64,000 nucleotides of DNA from Clostridium sp. CM027 (GCF_024730565.1 NZ_CP077725.1:2108001-2172000), one strand, 5' to 3'; shown: positions 1-8,541, counted from the stretch's first letter. The notes: generated by a model not told the origin, from the letters alone. Program-made: numbers and translations.

Positions 1-85
1 TAAGCCACGCACCTATTAAAAGCAATGATAAAGTTAATATTGTGACAACCTTTTCAACAACGTATAGTTTTTTCATATTCTTCAT
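1..85 (-). CDS. N-terminus of a membrane or secreted protein (partial)
   Basis: The 5' end of a minus-strand gene that runs off the left edge. The ATG at 83-85 is preceded by GAGGTG at good spacing. The 28 visible residues begin MKNMKKLYVVEK and continue into a hydrophobic run, as in a signal anchor or first transmembrane helix. Family cannot be told from this much. It lies downstream of the YgeY-type hydrolase on the same strand, about 64 bp away, so the two could be co-transcribed. Confidence 0.5.
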   Translation of the reverse strand, partial: MKNMKKLYVVEKVVTILTLSLLLIGAWL

Positions 86-149
86 AATCACCTCAATAAA
101 ATTAATATAAACAGTCTTACTTAAGAATAAATTGTTTATATTTTTTATT

Positions 150-1388
150 CTACTCTTTATAAGAGTAATTATCTACACCTAAATTAACACTATCTTTTAC
201 TAATCTGCTTACATATAAACTAGGAATAACTGCATACATAGCTGCAGCATTTACTAATTCACGTTTCCAAGTTCTTTCATTTGGAGAATGCGACTCTTCT
301 TCATGACCTGGTCCAAAGCCAATGCAAGGTATACCGTATCTGCCCATAATAGAAACTCCATTTGTAGAAAATGCCCATTTGTCAACTAGAGGCTCCTCAT
401 TAAATAAACCTTTATATCCGCTTACTAATGTTTCGCAAACTGGATGGTCCTCATCTGTTATCCAAGATTCAAAATAAGCAGCTGTAGGGTAAACAACTCC
501 CTTATAGGAAGGTTTTTCGTAATCATACATGGAAACCTCAGCTTTCAAATCTTTCACCGATGAAAGATTTCTTATTTGCTCTAGGGCCTCATCATACGTT
601 TCTCCATTGGTTAATCTTCTATCTATTGATATGGTTTGACTATCTCCCATCGCGCTTCTTGATGAAGAAGTAAAAAACACCTCAGAAACAGTTAAGGTTC
701 CTTTCCCCAAAAAATCATCATAATGTAATCTTTCATTAAGATCTTTCAACTCATTAAAAAAAGGTGCCATTTTATAAATATCATTTTCTCCTCGCTCTGT
801 TGTGCTACCATGAGTAATTACTTTTACCTCCATTCTTCCTCTTTGCCCCCTATATATATTGCAGGAGGTAGGCTCTGTAATCACAACAAATTCCGGCTGA
901 ATCTTGTCTTCATTTATCATGTACTGCCAACAATTCCCTTCACATTCATGTTTTTGTAGCGTACCTGTAATAAGCAGAGTATAGTCACCTTGTAAGTTTA
1001 AGTCTTTAATAATTTTCCCGGCATAAACCATAGAAGCCATACCACCCTTTTGGTCACTTCCACCACGTCCTATGATTACTTCCATATCTTCATAGCCTTT
1101 GTATGGGTCATACTGCCATAACCCCTTATCTCCTATGCCTACTGTATCTACATGTGCATCCATAGCAATAATATGTTTACCATGCCCTATAGTTCCTATT
1201 ATATTTCCCATATTATCTATGTCTATCTTATCGAAGCCTACTTTCTGCATTTCCTCTTTTATTCTCTCAACGACTCTACGTTCATCACAACTTTCACTAG
1301 GAATAGCAATCATGTCACGAAGAAACCTTGTTATGTCCCCTTTGTACTCTTCTGCTTTCTTTAATACTTTTTTAAAATCTAAATTCAT
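150..1388 (-). CDS. YgeY-family selenium-metabolism-linked M20 peptidase/hydrolase
   Basis: A 412-residue zinc hydrolase of the ArgE/DapE/M20 type, close to the YgeY branch that co-occurs with selenium-dependent molybdenum hydroxylases. Visible metal-site motifs are [10 protein letters not shown] (His79, Asp81), [12 protein letters not shown] (Asp112) and the acidic stretch KHECEGN near residue 148. The C-terminal SHSPNE supplies a late conserved His. AAGGAGG lies about 9 nt before the ATG. The natural substrate of YgeY proteins is not firmly known; dipeptide- or carbamoyl-type amide hydrolysis is inferred from the fold. The neighbouring yedF supports the selenium link, though no selenoenzyme gene is visible in this window. 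Confidence 0.8.
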   Translation of the reverse strand: MNLDFKKVLKKAEEYKGDITRFLRDMIAIPSESCDERRVVERIKEEMQKVGFDKIDIDNMGNIIGTIGHGKHIIAMDAHVDTVGIGDKGLWQYDPYKGYEDMEVIIGRGGSDQKGGMASMVYAGKIIKDLNLQGDYTLLITGTLQKHECEGNCWQYMINEDKIQPEFVVITEPTSCNIYRGQRGRMEVKVITHGSTTERGENDIYKMAPFFNELKDLNERLHYDDFLGKGTLTVSEVFFTSSSRSAMGDSQTISIDRRLTNGETYDEALEQIRNLSSVKDLKAEVSMYDYEKPSYKGVVYPTAAYFESWITDEDHPVCETLVSGYKGLFNEEPLVDKWAFSTNGVSIMGRYGIPCIGFGPGHEEESHSPNERTWKRELVNAAAMYAVIPSLYVSRLVKDSVNLGVDNYSYKE

Positions 1389-1582
1389 AGAAAATCCTCC
1401 TTCTATTCCTCTATATTTTGTTATTTATTTGAATGTGCTTCAATTATAGTTTAAATCTATTACTATAGTCTCTGCACCTAATTTTCTAATAGCTTGGACA
1501 TAGCTCATATTCTATTTTCATGATATTTTACTACTACCAATATCATATTAATGAATATATGAAAAAATTACCAAACAGAGTA

Positions 1583-1612
1583 AATAAAAAAAAGCCTTAT
1601 AATCTAAGGCTT
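1583..1612 (-). terminator. Intrinsic terminator overlapping the yedF stop codon
   Basis: Stem AAGCCTTA/TAAGGCTT with a 5-nt loop (1592-1612), followed on the minus strand by a T8 run. The TAG stop of yedF lies inside the stem, so release and termination are tightly packed. Confidence 0.85.
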
Positions 1613-2200
1613 AATAATTTTATTAGCAGCATTCATTTTTTCAACAATGTTATACATATTTGTGATTTGTCCAACAGACAGCTCATCTTCTAAATTATAA
1701 TAGTTAAGGCATGTTCCGCAAGATAAAATTTCCACTCCCAACCTCTCTAATTTTTGCAAGCTATCTAACACTGAAGATTGTTTGGTTGGAAGTTTTACTC
1801 CCCCATTATAGAAAACAATAGTAGAGGGGATTTGTTCTGCTTCTACCAAAGCATAAATAAAGCCTTTAATTAGAACTTGTCCTAATTCATCATTCCCTTC
1901 TCCCATTTTATCAGAAGATATAACAACTAATGTATTTTCCTTTTTCTCATTTTCTAATTCTTTAACAGATTCATCTGAACCTAACCCTTTTATAATTTTA
2001 ACTTCATAATGATATTCATTAATAGTTTTGGATTCCCATTCGTATCCCATTCCCTTAGCCATTTTTTCTAAATTTTTCTTAGCCATTTCATTATCTACAA
2101 TAACTAATACGGTTTCATCTTCTTCAACTGCTTTAAGAGCGTTCCTGGCTTCTATAACTGGTATGGGACAAGTTTTTCCTTTAGCATCAATTCTTATCAT
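1604..2200 (-). CDS. yedF: Sulfurtransferase-like selenium metabolism protein YedF
   Basis: 198 residues starting MIRIDAKGKTCPIP. The N-terminal TusA/SirA-like domain (residues 1-75) carries the CPxP motif with its persulfide- or selenide-accepting Cys. The C-terminal domain (about 95-198) is DsrE/F-like, with the LSCGTCLNYY cysteines near residue 160. This two-domain layout defines the selenium-associated YedF family. I chose the start at 2200 because GGGAGG sits 8 nt upstream; an in-frame codon at 2248 has no such site. The family is thought to handle reduced sulfur or selenium for selenium-dependent enzymes. The adjacent YgeY-type gene agrees with that role. Confidence 0.85.
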   Translation of the reverse strand: MIRIDAKGKTCPIPVIEARNALKAVEEDETVLVIVDNEMAKKNLEKMAKGMGYEWESKTINEYHYEVKIIKGLGSDESVKELENEKKENTLVVISSDKMGEGNDELGQVLIKGFIYALVEAEQIPSTIVFYNGGVKLPTKQSSVLDSLQKLERLGVEILSCGTCLNYYNLEDELSVGQITNMYNIVEKMNAANKIIKP

Positions 2201-2343
2201 ATAACTTACCTCCCATGGTAACGTCAAGATTTTCAAGTTTAATTCCACCCTGTAAATGTTATCTGATTCTCTTATTCATTTCATTATATTACCATTTTGC
2301 AAAATAAAAGTCAATAAAGTTCTCAGAATATTATTACAATTAA

Positions 2344-2387
2344 AATAAATCACTTCCCTTCGTTAATCTGAATGGGAGTGATTTATT
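2344..2387 (-). terminator. Hairpin downstream of the 2-hydroxyacid dehydrogenase gene
   Basis: Arms AATAAATCACTTCCC and GGGAGTGATTTATT pair across a 13-nt loop with one bulged base. It lies 8 bp past the stop of the gene at 2395-3372. The U-rich side is weak, so termination is likely but not certain. Confidence 0.6.
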
Positions 2388-2394
2388 GGGAACA

Positions 2395-3372
2395 TTATTT
2401 TAATACTTCCACATTAACACAAGTATCCGGCTTTTCACCATTCAATACTTTAATAATATTATTAGCTGCAGTTAATCCCATTTTTGTCCTTGTTTCCATC
2501 GTAGCCGAGGCAATATGTGGAACAATTGCAACATTGTACATATCGAGAAGCTCTGGTTCAATGTCTGGCTCATGTTCAAATACATCAAGCCCAGCTCCCC
2601 ATATTTCACCTTGCTTAAGGGCTTTAACTAATGCTTTTTCATCGATTACTGGACCACTACATGTATTAACAATAACTGAAGTGTTTTTCATCACAGAAAA
2701 TTCCTTTTCACTAATATAGTGTCTGGTAGAAGGTGAAAGTGGTACATGTAATGAAACGAAATCCGCTTCCTTTAATAATGCTTCTTTATCCACATAAATA
2801 GCACCCAATTCTTTTTCCATTTCATAATTTCGCAACAAATCAGTATAAAGTATCTTCATATCAAAAGCCTTGGCTTTCTTTGCAAAATTAAAACCAATTC
2901 TCCCTGCTCCTACAATTCCTAAAGTCTTACCCGTGATTTCACGTCCAAGAAACATCATAGGATCGCAAGATTGAAAAGCACCATTTCTTGTGAATTTATC
3001 TGCTGCAATGATTCTTCTAGATACAACCATTAGCAGTGTCCATGCTAAGTCAGCAGTCGCATCATCCAGTACCTGCGGAGTGTTTGTAATTATTACTCCA
3101 CTTTGAGTCGCTGCAGCTGTATCAATATTGCTGTACCCTGCTGCGTAGTTAGCAAATATCTTACATTTTTCACCAGCTGTCTCAAATACCTCTTTATCAA
3201 TATTATCAGTCAAGAGACATAAAACTGCATCCTTACCTTTTACCTTTTCTAAGAGCTCTCCTCTTAATAAAACTCTATCTTGAGGATTAATTTCTACATC
3301 AAAATGCTTTTTTAAAAGCTTAATAGCCTCATTGGGGATTATTCTTGTTACGTAAACCTTTTTCTTATCCAT
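2395..3372 (-). CDS. D-isomer-specific 2-hydroxyacid dehydrogenase family protein
   Basis: 325 residues with the glyoxylate/hydroxypyruvate reductase-like architecture: substrate-binding halves at both ends around an NAD(P)-binding Rossmann domain (GIVGAGRIGFNFAKK near residue 150). The catalytic Glu (FEHEP) and His (VPHIAS) are present. The catalytic Arg of the family motif (NTARGP or NTSRGP) is replaced: the sequence reads NTCSGP, with AGT (Ser) at 2656-2658, residue 239. That Arg binds the substrate carboxylate and 2-oxo group in characterised members, so this protein may be inactive or have another substrate. The ATG is preceded by GGAGGAG. The ORF is otherwise full length and undamaged. 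Confidence 0.8.
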   Translation of the reverse strand: MDKKKVYVTRIIPNEAIKLLKKHFDVEINPQDRVLLRGELLEKVKGKDAVLCLLTDNIDKEVFETAGEKCKIFANYAAGYSNIDTAAATQSGVIITNTPQVLDDATADLAWTLLMVVSRRIIAADKFTRNGAFQSCDPMMFLGREITGKTLGIVGAGRIGFNFAKKAKAFDMKILYTDLLRNYEMEKELGAIYVDKEALLKEADFVSLHVPLSPSTRHYISEKEFSVMKNTSVIVNTCSGPVIDEKALVKALKQGEIWGAGLDVFEHEPDIEPELLDMYNVAIVPHIASATMETRTKMGLTAANNIIKVLNGEKPDTCVNVEVLK

Positions 3373-3384
3373 ATATTACTCCTC

Positions 3385-3684
3385 CTATAATTCTAAAATT
3401 GACCTCCGACTTGTAGTAATAGTTTTTTTATTAATCTTTAACTTTTTTTTCAACATTGATACAACTGAAACAAAAGAAAAATAAAATACGATAGTCGATG
3501 CTTTTTCTCTATCTCTTAAACATCGGATTAAGGTATAGGCTGCTCCTGCACACATAGCAGATATAAACCCTAAAGGTGGAGGCAGAACTAAAAAATTGAA
3601 TTGAGGTTTAATAATTAATAGAGCTCCTATAAATGCAAAAGCGGATATCAGCATAAATGTGATAACTTTAGGTTTATTATCCAT
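3385..3684 (-). pseudogene. Truncated EamA/DMT-family transporter fragment
   Basis: The 99-residue reading frame holds only an internal slice of a drug/metabolite transporter. Residues 1-75 (GALLIIKPQFN, then GFISAMCAGAAYTLIR and ASTIVFYFSF) match the segment spanning the last helix of the first EamA repeat and the first helices of the second. Full members have about 290-300 residues and ten helices. From about residue 78 the sequence turns Lys/Arg-rich and non-membrane, as after a frameshift or deletion. A Shine-Dalgarno-like GAGAGGGTG precedes the ATG, so a short product might still be made, but transport activity is not expected. Confidence 0.65.
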
Positions 3685-3687
3685 TCT

Positions 3688-4398
3688 TCACACCCTCTCA
3701 AATATAAGTTCATTTTTAATCTTTCCTACTTCTTTTATAATCTTCATTTGTCTAAAACAATAAGTAATTTTTCTTGCCTTGTATACCGTAACTTTTAATG
3801 TTTTCGCTAATTGTTTATTGGTAAAATTCACTGGTAGTTCTTGTGGTAAAAATTCAAAAAAATCTTTTACTTCTCTAAATGTTATTTTATCTACTACTTC
3901 TAAAAGCTTTCTATCCACAATGCTTATACCTTTTCTTCTCCAGCTTCCTTTACCATCCTTGCACCGTATCTCTTCTTCTTTAGTCATTAAGATTTCTAGT
4001 ATAAAATTTTCTTCCGCCATTAAATCAGGTATTCTAATTAGCTCATCAAATAAATCAACCACTTTACCTTTTTTAGGAGATTTTCTTCTACTAATTACTT
4101 TATTAGGTTTTTCTGTTGTTACTATATATTTTTCAACAGCTATAGGGTGTACTAGCATAACCTTATTGTACTTAACCAATTCTCTAAGCTTATTGCCAAT
4201 TGCGCCAAAATTTTTCGTTTGTATTTCAATTAATGAATCTTCCCTTACTAAATCAATTATATATTTATCTACTTTTACTTCTAATCTATCCCCTGGCACC
4301 GCATACCATTGCTTAATGGATGAGTGCAAAGATCTCTCATTTTTTATATTTATCCCTGTTTGCTCTAACATTAAGACCGTGTCTTCTATTTCCCCCAT
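3688..4398 (-). CDS. Conserved hypothetical protein
   Basis: 236 residues, soluble, no transmembrane segment. I recognise the general type from other clostridia only as uncharacterised. Landmarks are an N-terminal part beginning MGEIEDTVLMLEQTG, a SLHSSIKQWYA segment, IIDLVREDSLIEIQTKNF in the middle of the first half, a basic RRKSPKKGK linker, then GSWRRKGISIVDR. The first half has a restriction-endonuclease-like feel (D...EIQT), but this is weak. The C-terminal 60 residues could form a small helix-turn-helix. The start at 4398 is chosen because AAGGAG lies 5 nt upstream; an earlier in-frame ATG at 4425 lacks a site. The EamA remnant follows 3 bp downstream. Confidence 0.65.
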   Translation of the reverse strand: MGEIEDTVLMLEQTGINIKNERSLHSSIKQWYAVPGDRLEVKVDKYIIDLVREDSLIEIQTKNFGAIGNKLRELVKYNKVMLVHPIAVEKYIVTTEKPNKVISRRKSPKKGKVVDLFDELIRIPDLMAEENFILEILMTKEEEIRCKDGKGSWRRKGISIVDRKLLEVVDKITFREVKDFFEFLPQELPVNFTNKQLAKTLKVTVYKARKITYCFRQMKIIKEVGKIKNELIFERV

Positions 4399-4562
4399 TT
4401 TTTCTCCTTGCGCTTTAATAAACATTTAAAACTTCACAATAAATGTAAAAATATACCCTTTTTATTTATATAATAATTATAACAGAAATATCATATATCG
4501 CACATACTAATTATGTAGCAAATAATAATATAAAACACTATAATATTATAAGGTGATGAAAT

Positions 4563-5054
4563 ATGAAAATTGCGATATTATCTGATACTCATGCGAAAAA
4601 ACATAATGATAAACTTTTTAAATTAATAAATAATATATTTAAAGAAGCTGACATGATAATTCATGCAGGTGATTATATTTCCTCAAGCGTCGTGTCAAAA
4701 TTAAAAGAGCATAAGAACTTTGTTGGAGTATGGGGAAATAATGATAAAGGATACATCAGAGATTTACTAAAAGAAAAAGTAATTATATCTGTGGAAGGAT
4801 ATAAAATTGGTTTGTATCACGGCCATGGCAATAGCAAAAGCACACTAAATACAGCCTATGATAAATTTATAGATGATAAAGTTGATATAATCATCTTTGG
4901 ACACACTCATCAGCCACTTATTTTGACTAAAAATAAAGTACTCATGATAAATCCAGGTTCACCCACGTGTAAAAGACGTGAACCATGGTATTCTTATGTT
5001 ATTTTAGAAATACAAGATAAGAAAATAAATGTTCAATTAAAATTCTATAATTAA
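4563..5054 (+). CDS. YfcE/MJ0936-family metallophosphodiesterase
   Basis: 163 residues with all calcineurin-like metallophosphoesterase motifs in order: SDTHAKKH (residues 7-9), HAGDYI, GVWGNND, YHGHG and FGHTH. Characterised relatives are Mn-dependent and cleave generic phosphodiesters or 2',3'-cyclic AMP in vitro; the true substrate is unknown. AAGGTG lies just before the ATG. It is a single gene on the plus strand, diverging from the unknown gene at 3688-4398, and ends at a long perfect hairpin. Confidence 0.85.
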   Translation: MKIAILSDTHAKKHNDKLFKLINNIFKEADMIIHAGDYISSSVVSKLKEHKNFVGVWGNNDKGYIRDLLKEKVIISVEGYKIGLYHGHGNSKSTLNTAYDKFIDDKVDIIIFGHTHQPLILTKNKVLMINPGSPTCKRREPWYSYVILEIQDKKINVQLKFYN

Positions 5055-5061
5055 TATTTTT

Positions 5062-5101
5062 ATATTGAGTAAATAATTTCTTATAATTATTTACTCAATA
5101 T
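5062..5101 (+). terminator. Perfect 17-bp hairpin between phosphodiesterase and copper chaperone genes
   Basis: Arms ATATTGAGTAAATAATT and its exact complement around a TCTTAT loop, 8 bp past the stop of the gene at 4563-5054. It lacks a long U tract on either side and may act on both converging transcripts. Confidence 0.6.
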
Positions 5102-5184
5102 TTATAGTTTCTACATATAATGGACATGAAAAAGTAGACAGAAAAAAAGCCTACCAATATTGGCAAACTTTTTATTTTTTTATA

Positions 5185-5397
5185 TTAATCTTCTTCTACC
5201 TCAGTAACTTCATATCCTATTTCTTCAATAGCTTCCGTAATGTCATTATCAGTTGTTTCGTCTTCAAATTCTGCTACTGCAAATTTTTCTTCTAAATCTA
5301 CTTTTAATTTACTAGCACCAATATCAAGTAATGCCTCCTTTACATGGCTTACACAATGTGAGCAACTCATTCCATCAATATATATTTTTTTCTTCAT
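5185..5397 (-). CDS. Heavy-metal-associated (HMA) domain protein, CopZ-like copper chaperone
   Basis: 70 residues, a single HMA domain of usual chaperone length. The metal-binding motif GMSCSHC sits at residues 9-15. The rest shows the ferredoxin-like fold pattern and ends in an acidic tail (EVTEVEED). Chaperones of this kind carry Cu(I) to a P1B-type ATPase or a CsoR/CopY regulator, but no such partner is present in this window, so the target is elsewhere. The ATG follows AGGGG. A weak GC-poor hairpin with T runs (5135-5175) lies downstream. Confidence 0.85.
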   Translation of the reverse strand: MKKKIYIDGMSCSHCVSHVKEALLDIGASKLKVDLEEKFAVAEFEDETTDNDITEAIEEIGYEVTEVEED

Positions 5398-5939
5398 TTA
5401 AACTACCCCTTTCTATTGTTAATTCATATTATTATATATGTTACATTCTAAATTATATAATCAATAAGTCAACTTATTTTTTTAAATTCTTTTTATCTAC
5501 CTGTATTTAATAATAATCCTGAACTAAAATTAATACATACTGTTGCAACCAAAAGTTAAATAAAGCACACCATTAATGGTTAAAATTTCAATTATTATCG
5601 GTATATTTAAAGTATTATATCCAAAAATTCAAAATAAATTCTCTTTTATCCCTTATTTTAGCTTTAATTTTGACAGCCTCTTCATTAATTCTAATGTAAT
5701 ATTATCAATTCATTTAATAGTTTCAAATTTACTAGCCGCTATTCCCACATAACTATATACCTCTTTTACTCTGTGTGCAACACCTTTATTCATTCCCTTT
5801 TTTGTCTTTATAGGTATATAAGTACCCATTGAGTATGTCCTATCAATTACGTCCCTCTGCACATCTGAAATTGTTGATTTAAATTCAAGTTAAATTACCC
5901 CTATATTAATTTTATATAATACTTTTCAAAAAACTTTCT
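5398..5939 (-). other. Gene-poor 540-bp stretch with a possible gene relic (5710-5889)
   Basis: No gene with a start codon and ribosome site was found. On the minus strand 5889 down to 5710 is open for 59 codons without a start, ends in TGA, and encodes a protein-like sequence (DVIDRTYSMGTYIPIKTKKG, later GVAHRVKEVYSYVGIAASKF). This reads like the C-terminal end of a decayed gene. I cannot name the family. The remainder (5398-5709) is AT-rich with no clear signal. Confidence 0.35.
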
Positions 5940-7142
5940 TTAAAAAGAATCTTCTTCAAACGCACTAAGTACTCTATCCAATATACCATTTATATGTGCT
6001 ATAGCTATACCGAAATTGGTAATAGGCAGTTCCTCTATATTAGCCTTCTTAATCCTTGACATGAATTGCTGCCTATTAACCATACAGGCTCCACAATGAA
6101 CTATTAGCTTATATCCGCTTAAATCATCTGGAAAACTGCTGCCGGCGCAAATCGTTATATCTAGCTTTCCACCTACTTTTTCCCCAAGCCATATAGGAAG
6201 CTTCTCTCGGCCTATATCTCCAACAAGTGGATGATGGGTGCAAGCTTCTGCTATAAGTACCTTATCTCCTGGTTTCAATGTATCTATAGCTTTTGCCCCT
6301 TTAACTAAGGTGCGTAAATCTCCTTTATACCTAGCCATAAGTATAGAAAAGGAAGTAAGTGGTACATCTTTTGGTACTATAGAATTGACTTTTTTAAATA
6401 CCTGCGAATCCGTAATCACCAAATCTGGTTTGTCCTTTAGCGCGGCTAAAATGTCCTCTAGTTCACTATCCTTTACCACTAGTGCCATAACATCATTATC
6501 AAGAAGATCTCTTATTACTTGAACCTGCGGTAGTATTAGTCTACCTTTTGGGGCTTGGATATCTTGTGGTGCTACAATTATTACTCTTGCCTTCGGCTTT
6601 ACTATGTCACCGACAATCGTGCATTTTTCAAAATCCTCTGGCGCATTAGCCATAATTACTTTTTTTAACCCATCAATATTGGTCTTATCTTTAGCGCTAA
6701 CATTAACAAAAGTTAGATCTATTACCTTTTGAATATCCTTGAGTGATACTTCATTTTTGTCTACTTTATTGATGACTCCAACTACAGGTATTTTTCTTTT
6801 TTTTAAATCTTCATACCATGTTTTCTCAAATAATAAATCTTCCTCATTACCGTCAATAACCAAAAGTGCTAGATCAGTTTTGTCCATAACTTCTTTAGTT
6901 TTCTTTATTCTAAGTTCTCCGATTACGCCTTCGTCATCAAACCCCGCAGTATCTATAATAACAACAGGACCTATTGGAAGTAGCTCCATTGCCTTATAAA
7001 CTGGGTCTGTTGTGGTTCCTGCTAAATCAGATACTAATGCAATATCCTGCGACGTAATTGCATTAATCAAACTTGATTTCCCTACATTTCTTTTTCCAAA
7101 TATAGCTATATGAAGCCTATTAGCATTCGGCGTTTGTTGCAT
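5940..7142 (-). CDS. hydF: [FeFe]-hydrogenase H-cluster maturation GTPase HydF
   Basis: 400 residues. An N-terminal Ras-like GTPase domain (P-loop GKRNVGKSS, GTTTDP switch, NKVDKN) is followed by a dimerisation domain and a C-terminal iron-sulfur domain. The family's cluster ligands are visible as EACTHHP and, later, HCGACMVN, i.e. the CxH...HCxxC pattern. HydF is the scaffold on which HydE and HydG build the 2Fe subcluster before its transfer to HydA. It stands alone here: hydE, hydG and hydA are not in this window. A strong AGGAGG precedes the ATG. Its presence shows the organism also makes [FeFe]-hydrogenase, separate from the [NiFe] enzyme encoded at 38-48 kb. Confidence 0.95.
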   Translation of the reverse strand: MQQTPNANRLHIAIFGKRNVGKSSLINAITSQDIALVSDLAGTTTDPVYKAMELLPIGPVVIIDTAGFDDEGVIGELRIKKTKEVMDKTDLALLVIDGNEEDLLFEKTWYEDLKKRKIPVVGVINKVDKNEVSLKDIQKVIDLTFVNVSAKDKTNIDGLKKVIMANAPEDFEKCTIVGDIVKPKARVIIVAPQDIQAPKGRLILPQVQVIRDLLDNDVMALVVKDSELEDILAALKDKPDLVITDSQVFKKVNSIVPKDVPLTSFSILMARYKGDLRTLVKGAKAIDTLKPGDKVLIAEACTHHPLVGDIGREKLPIWLGEKVGGKLDITICAGSSFPDDLSGYKLIVHCGACMVNRQQFMSRIKKANIEELPITNFGIAIAHINGILDRVLSAFEEDSF

Positions 7143-7316
7143 AGTATATCCTCCTCTTATCTTTTATGTTCAAATTTATAATTTAAAAATTTTATCAATT
7201 TATTTTTCCATACAAATTAGAAGATTCCAACTTTATCAAACAACATAATTATACAAAATTTGAGTATTGAATGTCAACAACTCATCAGATATGTTCTTGC
7301 CCTACTTTAACATAAT

Positions 7317-7339
7317 TATCATCACCTGTGGTGATGATA
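7317..7339. promoter_or_regulatory. Perfect 10-bp inverted repeat between hydF and a polysaccharide deacetylase gene
   Basis: TATCATCACC and GGTGATGATA separated by TGT, in the divergent intergenic region 7143-7461. There is no U tract, so it looks more like an operator than a terminator. It is 175 bp upstream of hydF and 123 bp upstream of the deacetylase. The rest of this intergenic region is AT-rich with no other clear signal. Confidence 0.45.
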
Positions 7340-7461
7340 TACTACCTATCTATAAATCCCTATTACACGCTACATAAAAATTTTACATATAAAAATATAC
7401 TGCTTTAATACATTTTTCTTTGGGTATACTAATTACGACAAAATTAAAGGTGTGTGATAAT

Positions 7462-8232
7462 ATGAGTTTTAGAAAAAAAAGTATTTTCCTTGTTTTTGCT
7501 ACCACTATTATTTGTTTCTTATTATCTAACAGTCCACATATATCCAATATACAGAAAAACAGCCAGGCATTTATACCATGTAGTCCGTCATTAAAATCTG
7601 CTGGCGATATTGAAACTTCAAAATTTGTTTATTTAACTTTTGATGATGGTCCTACATACGTTGTTACCGATGCTTTATTAGATGTATTAAAAAAACAAAA
7701 TGTAAAAGCTACTTTTTTTATAGTAGGAAAAGAAATTCAAGGAAAGGAATCAATTCTTAAGAGAATATATAATGAGGGTCATGGTATAGGTCTTCACACA
7801 TACAGTCATAATTTTAAAAAAATATATAGAAGTACAGATGAGTTTATTTATGAAATGAAAAAAGATTCCAACAAAATTGAAGAAGTCACTGGCTTTGCTC
7901 CTAAGGTTATTAGATTTCCTGGCGGTAGCGCTAAACGCTTAAATGCTTCTAATTTAGAGAAACTTCATAAAAACAATTTTAAAGTATATGATTGGAATGT
8001 TAATTTATCTGATGGTATAAACCCTAATTTAAGTGTCTCACAACTTATTAAAAATTCAAAAATAATTAAAGGAAATAAAAATGTAGCCATACTCCTTATG
8101 CACTGCAATTTTAATAATAAAAACACTGTAAAAGCTCTACCTGAAATCATAAAATACTATCTAGATTCAGGTTATGAATTTAAGGTTATTACTGAAGATA
8201 CCCCTGAATATTATTATAAATTTAGAGATTAA
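7462..8232 (+). CDS. Polysaccharide deacetylase (NodB domain), secreted or membrane-anchored
   Basis: 256 residues. An N-terminal hydrophobic segment (residues 8-25) serves as signal peptide or anchor. It is followed by a carbohydrate esterase family 4 NodB domain with its motifs: TFDDGP (metal-binding Asp pair), LHTYSHNF (the two His ligands), RFPGGS and LLMHC. It probably N-deacetylates peptidoglycan or another envelope glycan. The start at 7462 is supported by AAAGGTG 11 nt upstream; the frame also opens at 7420, without such a site. The last codons run directly into a decayed 3' end of another gene (8234-8308). Confidence 0.85.
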   Translation: MSFRKKSIFLVFATTIICFLLSNSPHISNIQKNSQAFIPCSPSLKSAGDIETSKFVYLTFDDGPTYVVTDALLDVLKKQNVKATFFIVGKEIQGKESILKRIYNEGHGIGLHTYSHNFKKIYRSTDEFIYEMKKDSNKIEEVTGFAPKVIRFPGGSAKRLNASNLEKLHKNNFKVYDWNVNLSDGINPNLSVSQLIKNSKIIKGNKNVAILLMHCNFNNKNTVKALPEIIKYYLDSGYEFKVITEDTPEYYYKFRD

Positions 8233-8233
8233 A

Positions 8234-8308
8234 TCATCTCCTGCGGAGCTGCACATCTTCTACGAAGATGAATTGACGACTCCAGAAGATGATTTATATT
8301 CCCACTGA
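8234..8308 (+). pseudogene. 3'-end relic of a lipoprotein gene like the one at 55879-56421
   Basis: Starting 2 nt past the deacetylase stop and in another frame, the DNA reads SSPAELHIFYEDELTT then PED and a stop. This matches the C-terminus of the lipoprotein at 55879-56421 (LSPAGLHSFSEDELTTSE). At DNA level the shared stretch (about 60 bp, 8234-8293) is roughly 80% identical to the reverse complement of 55879-55938. Nothing upstream of it survives. It is a remnant, not a gene. Confidence 0.6.
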
Positions 8309-8384
8309 AATTTTATTTTTGCTATAATATGTGCCCCCAATTATATGCGTAGGAAACTCACCTTCTGAAATGTTGTTAAAAAAA

Positions 8385-8412
8385 CCTCACTATAAAGGAG
8401 GCCACTGAAAAA
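8385..8412 (+). repeat. Left terminal inverted repeat of the IS element
   Basis: 28 bp beginning CCTCACTATAAAGG and ending CACTGAAAAA. It pairs with 10109-10136 at 25 of 28 positions. Confidence 0.8.
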
Positions 8413-8420
8413 CTATATAA

Positions 8421-8454
8421 AAAAATCGTCATCTAATTAAAGATGGCGATTTTT
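8421..8454 (+). terminator. Hairpin terminator inside the left end of the IS
   Basis: Stem AAAAATCGTCATCT/AGATGGCGATTTTT, loop AATTAA, followed by further Ts. It sits between the left inverted repeat and the transposase, where it would block transcription reading in from outside. Confidence 0.75.
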
Positions 8455-8541
8455 TTATATAAAAGACTAAAAAACAAAAAGGAATTTTAAAAGATATGTC
8501 GAATTAGTATAGTAGAATAAAATAAAAGGGGCTAAACTATT

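Noticed and set aside
1440-1508. 22-codon frame (MSYVQAIRKLGAETIVIDLNYN... reads up to its TGA) resembling the start of a class I amidotransferase-like protein
   Set aside because: Too short, no ribosome site, and only vague likeness to the AYVxAIxxAG segment of peptidase C26; left as unassigned.
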